Below are positions 30,565-32,883 of a stretch of 32,883 nucleotides of DNA, one piece after another (the stretch's first letter is position 1; each line of letters starts with the position of its first letter). The notes beneath the pieces were generated by a model that worked only from the letters and a program-made list of their open reading frames with translations, made no database searches and had not been told where the DNA came from. The translations under genes were made by a program, and so were the position numbers. This DNA comes from Bryobacteraceae bacterium. Lineage in GTDB: Bacteria > Acidobacteriota > Terriglobia > Bryobacterales > Bryobacteraceae. The stretch covers positions 1-32,883 of the forward strand of contig JASHSS010000627.1 in the NCBI GenBank assembly GCA_030038565.1, written 5' to 3'.

Positions 30565-31857
30565 ATGGCGTCTTTCGGTCCCACCACGGACGCGCCGTCG
30601 GATGGCGTGCTGCCGGCGGCGTGGCGGCAGGTTCGCTGGCGCATCCTGACGCTGGTGTTCCTGGTGACGGTGGTCAACTTCGTCCACCGCCAGACACTTT
30701 CGGTAGTGGCGCCGGTGCTGCGCGAGCAACTGCACCTCAGCAATACGGATTATGGCCGGATTGTTTCGGCGTTCATGTTCGGCATGATGGTGGGGGAGTT
30801 CCCGGTGGGCTGGCTGATGGACCGCATCGGGGTGCGCGACGGCTTTTCCTTCTCGGTGGCATGGTGGTCGCTGGCGGCGGCGCTGCACACCTTCGCGGGG
30901 TCGGTGCTCGAGTTTTCGGCCGTGCGATTCGGTATGGGAACCGGCGAGTGCGGAAATTTTTCCGGGGGAATGAAGGTGGTGTCGGAGTGGTTTCCGGAGC
31001 GCGAGCGGGCCTTCGCCGTGGGGGTGTTCAACGCCGGTTCGATGATCGGCTCGCTGATCACTCCGCCGCTGATCGTTTATATTACGCTGCGCTACGGCTG
31101 GCGCATGGCCTTTCTGGGTCCCAGTTTTTTGGGATTCCTGTGGGTGATTGCGTGGCGCCGGGTATACCGGCCGCTCGCGAGCCACCCGCGGGTGACCGAG
31201 GCGGAACGCCGGTACATCCGGGCCGGCCAATCCAAGGTAGGGCCGGCGCCGGCCAACCGCGAACTGCTGCGGCGGATGCCGCCGTGGGGCCTGATCCTGT
31301 GCCGGTTCCTGGTCGGCCCGGTGATTCAGTTCTACTGGTTCTGGTTGCCCGCTTATCTGTATCAAACCCGCGGGCTGAGCCTGGCTGCCATCGGCATGTT
31401 CTCGTGGATTCCGTACCTGTTTGGGGACGTGGGCAGCGTGGGAGGCGGCTGGGTGGCGGGCCGCCTGATGCATCGCGGCATGAGCCTGGCGGCGGCGCGC
31501 CTCTCCACCATGTGGGCCGGGGCGGCCTGCTGCGCTTTGAGCGTCTGCGTGACTCTGGCGCCTTCGGCGGCTACCGCCATCGGGCTGATTTGCCTGGTGA
31601 TGTTCGGGCATACAGCGCTTTCGGCGAACATGTTCGCGGGCATTTCGGATATCTTTCCGGACGGCGCGGTGGGCAGAGTCACCGGTCTCACCGGCATCGC
31701 CGGAGGCGTCAGCGGATTGTTGTTTCCGCTGCTTACCGGCTACCTGGTGGATAAGTTGTCGTTCGCTCCGGTGTTTTTGATTGCCGGCCTGCTGCCCGCG
31801 GCCGGCGTGTTGTGCCTGGCCCTGATGGGCGGACGCTTCCGCCGCCTGGCGATTTAG
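30565..31857 (+). CDS. MFS transporter, anion:cation symporter family, ExuT-like
   Basis: The 430-residue protein has about 12 predicted membrane helices. The ACS-family marks are VVNFVHRQTLSVVAPVLREQ, GWLMDRIGVRDGFSFSVAWW, GMGTGECGNFSGGMKVVSEWF followed by ERERAFAVGVFNAGS, and GYLVDKLSFAPVF. Relatives carry hexuronates, glucarate/galactarate or other organic acids with protons, which fits the UxaA-type gene downstream. The start is set at ATG 30565, because ATG 30556 lies inside the operator palindrome; the longer form adds only MCS. The GntR gene follows 34 bases after the stop. Confidence 0.9.
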   Translation: MASFGPTTDAPSDGVLPAAWRQVRWRILTLVFLVTVVNFVHRQTLSVVAPVLREQLHLSNTDYGRIVSAFMFGMMVGEFPVGWLMDRIGVRDGFSFSVAWWSLAAALHTFAGSVLEFSAVRFGMGTGECGNFSGGMKVVSEWFPERERAFAVGVFNAGSMIGSLITPPLIVYITLRYGWRMAFLGPSFLGFLWVIAWRRVYRPLASHPRVTEAERRYIRAGQSKVGPAPANRELLRRMPPWGLILCRFLVGPVIQFYWFWLPAYLYQTRGLSLAAIGMFSWIPYLFGDVGSVGGGWVAGRLMHRGMSLAAARLSTMWAGAACCALSVCVTLAPSAATAIGLICLVMFGHTALSANMFAGISDIFPDGAVGRVTGLTGIAGGVSGLLFPLLTGYLVDKLSFAPVFLIAGLLPAAGVLCLALMGGRFRRLAI

Positions 31858-31891
31858 GCGCGCGGAATTGTGCGGTAATAAGGAGAGCGGC

Positions 31892-32557
31892 ATGAAGAAG
31901 ATCGAAATTCCCAGCAACCTCACCACGCTGGCTTATAACAGCATCCGGGAGTATATCCTGCAAGGCCGGCTGGATGAAGCCTCGCGCCTGACCGAAGACT
32001 TCCTCTCCGCACAACTGGGCATCAGCAAATCCCCCGTCCGCGAGGCGCTCAACCGCCTGGAAGCCGAAGGCCTGATCCGCATCGAACCGCGCAAGGGGGC
32101 GTATCTGAGGCGGCTCTCGGCCACCGAGATCAAGGAGCTTTACGACACGCGCGAAGCCCTGGAAGCGCACGTGGTGCGCACCGCCGCCCTGAGCGCGGCG
32201 CTCCTGTCCGACCTGCGCCAGAGCGTCAAGCGGCAGCGCGCCCTGCTCAAGGCCAACGACAAGCCGCACTATATCGAAGAGGACGTGCGCTTCCATTCGC
32301 TGCTGGCGCAGGCCACCGGCAACGCGTTTCTGTGCTCGCTGCTGACCAACATTCAGAACCAGATCTGGCTCTCGCGCCGCAAGACCTACGATCTTTCGAG
32401 CACCACCGCCCCGGATAACCACGATGCCATCGTCAAGGCGCTGGAAGAGGGCAACGCCGATGCCGCCGAGCGCGCCATGCGCGAGCACATCCACAACGTG
32501 CGGCAGAGGCTGCTGCGGTTTCTGGAGGATCCCCAGGCGGTGGGGACGGCGGGGTAA
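31892..32557 (+). CDS. GntR-family transcriptional regulator, FadR/FCD subfamily
   Basis: The 221-residue product has an N-terminal winged helix: LAYNSIREYILQGRL, then LTEDFLSAQLGISKSPVREALNRLEAEGLI and IEPRKGAYLRRLS. The C-terminal all-helical FCD ligand domain has IKELYDTREALEAHVV, DVRFHSLLAQATGN, NHDAIVKALEEGN and AERAMREHIHNV. The Asp/His residues of these last segments form the usual metal site that holds a carboxylate effector. Relatives govern hexuronate, gluconate and other sugar-acid operons. The start ATG 31892 follows AAGGAG. The candidate operators at 23441, 29800, 30532 and 32641 fit local control. Confidence 0.92.
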   Translation: MKKIEIPSNLTTLAYNSIREYILQGRLDEASRLTEDFLSAQLGISKSPVREALNRLEAEGLIRIEPRKGAYLRRLSATEIKELYDTREALEAHVVRTAALSAALLSDLRQSVKRQRALLKANDKPHYIEEDVRFHSLLAQATGNAFLCSLLTNIQNQIWLSRRKTYDLSSTTAPDNHDAIVKALEEGNADAAERAMREHIHNVRQRLLRFLEDPQAVGTAG

Positions 32558-32621
32558 GGCGGTCCACCCGCACCGGACTCTCGGGCTTCGGGGCATATGG
32601 CGCCTCTGGCGCCAGCCAGTC

Positions 32622-32655
32622 TTGACGTCCCGGCACCCGAAAGATATCATATATT
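32622..32655 (+). promoter_or_regulatory. Sigma-70-type promoter with overlapping candidate operator, upstream of the UxaA-type gene
   Basis: TTGACG (32622-32627), 17 bases, then TATCAT (32645-32650) form a near-consensus promoter. AAGATATCATATATT (32641-32655) is a 15-base palindrome with one mismatched pair, centred on C32648, of the same ATAT-N-ATAT design as 23441-23455. It covers the -10. About 80 bases of GC-rich leader separate it from the ATG at 32738. Confidence 0.65.
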
Positions 32656-32737
32656 AGCGAGCCGGCAGCGCCGGGAACCTCCCGGACCTGGCCGGCGGGC
32701 CCTCGGGCGGCAAAGCCCTGGATTCCAAGGAGAAGCG

Positions 32738-32883
32738 ATGCAGATTCACTTTGTGGTGCATGACGAGAACGACTCCGTGGGAGTGGTGGTGGTGGAAGGC
32801 GTGAAGGCCGGCGACCAGCTCAACGGATGGATCATGGACCAGGACCGCATCATCGTCCACAAGGCGGGGAGCGACATCCCCAT
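32738..32883 (+). CDS. UxaA-family hydrolase, N-terminal SAF domain (3' end beyond the window)
   Basis: The 48 visible residues (QIHFVVHDENDSVGVVVVEG, then KAGDQLNGWIMDQDRIIVHK) match the SAF-type N-terminal domain of altronate/galactarate dehydratases. In many bacteria this is a separate small protein of about 100 residues, followed by the large catalytic subunit. The enzyme removes water from altronate or a related aldonate to give 2-keto-3-deoxygluconate. GGAG lies about 10 bases before ATG 32738. The gene supports reading the region as uronate/aldonate catabolism. The rest cannot be seen, so full-length versus split form is open. Confidence 0.8.
   Translation, partial: MQIHFVVHDENDSVGVVVVEGVKAGDQLNGWIMDQDRIIVHKAGSDIP

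Noticed and set aside
30259-31926. A 555-codon minus-strand frame
   Set aside because: It is antisense to the MFS transporter and rich in Gln/His/Arg, with no domain.
1-32883. CRISPR array, tRNA, rRNA, prophage or defence island
   Set aside because: No regularly spaced repeats, no tRNA-like cloverleaf or rRNA sequence, and no Cas, integrase, nuclease or toxin-antitoxin genes were recognised.

Overview
The window is about 33 kb of GC-rich (roughly 65%) bacterial chromosome. It has dense, ordinary gene organisation and no rRNA, tRNA, CRISPR array or complete insertion sequence that I could see. The gene set points to the Acidobacteriota, most likely a Solibacter/Bryobacter-type soil lineage: many secreted or Tat-exported enzymes, PmoA-like DUF6807, a type I sulfatase, an M13 peptidase, Tat-signal sugar isomerase/Gfo-Idh-MocA proteins, and a secreted HELFH protein carrying cytochrome c. 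This taxonomic call is inference from content.

Layout. 1-5 kb, plus strand: a SEC-C tail (probably the end of secA), tsaD, a secreted amidohydrolase, a PmoA-like secreted protein and a small secreted helical protein, then a tandem repeat. 5.1-12.2 kb, minus strand: two subunits of a biotin-dependent acyl-CoA carboxylase, a sulfatase, a secreted protein of unknown function, an MscS channel and a hot-dog thioesterase. 12.2-14.2 kb, minus: M13 metalloendopeptidase. 14.3-16.8 kb, plus: an ORF6N-domain remnant, then queC, queE and a histone-deacetylase-like hydrolase in an overlapping run. 16.9-20.4 kb, minus: a GT1 glycosyltransferase, a HELFH/cytochrome c fusion, a Pro-rich secreted protein and a STAS protein.

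20.5-32.9 kb is the most interesting part. A minus-strand pair encodes a DapA-family aldolase and a tandem-domain BMC-T microcompartment shell protein whose start overlaps the aldolase stop. The aldolase has an extra C-terminal segment ending in an amphipathic helix that looks like an encapsulation peptide. Around it lies a sugar-acid catabolism island: an aldose-epimerase-like protein, two paralogous Tat-type TIM-barrel proteins flanking an aldehyde dehydrogenase, a bicupin, a third TIM-barrel protein, a Gfo/Idh/MocA oxidoreductase, a small transaldolase, an ExuT-like transporter, a GntR/FCD regulator, and at the right edge the start of a UxaA-type (altronate dehydratase SAF domain) gene. Four AT-rich ATAT-N-ATAT-type palindromes sit at promoters here and are candidate sites for the local GntR regulator.

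Working model (inference): uronate or aldonate sugars enter by the MFS carrier, UxaA-type dehydration gives a 2-keto-3-deoxy acid, the DapA-type aldolase cleaves it to pyruvate plus an aldehyde, possibly inside or docked to a shell, and the aldehyde dehydrogenase oxidises the aldehyde. Only one shell gene is visible here. BMC-H and BMC-P genes would have to be elsewhere, so whether a complete compartment exists cannot be decided from this window.
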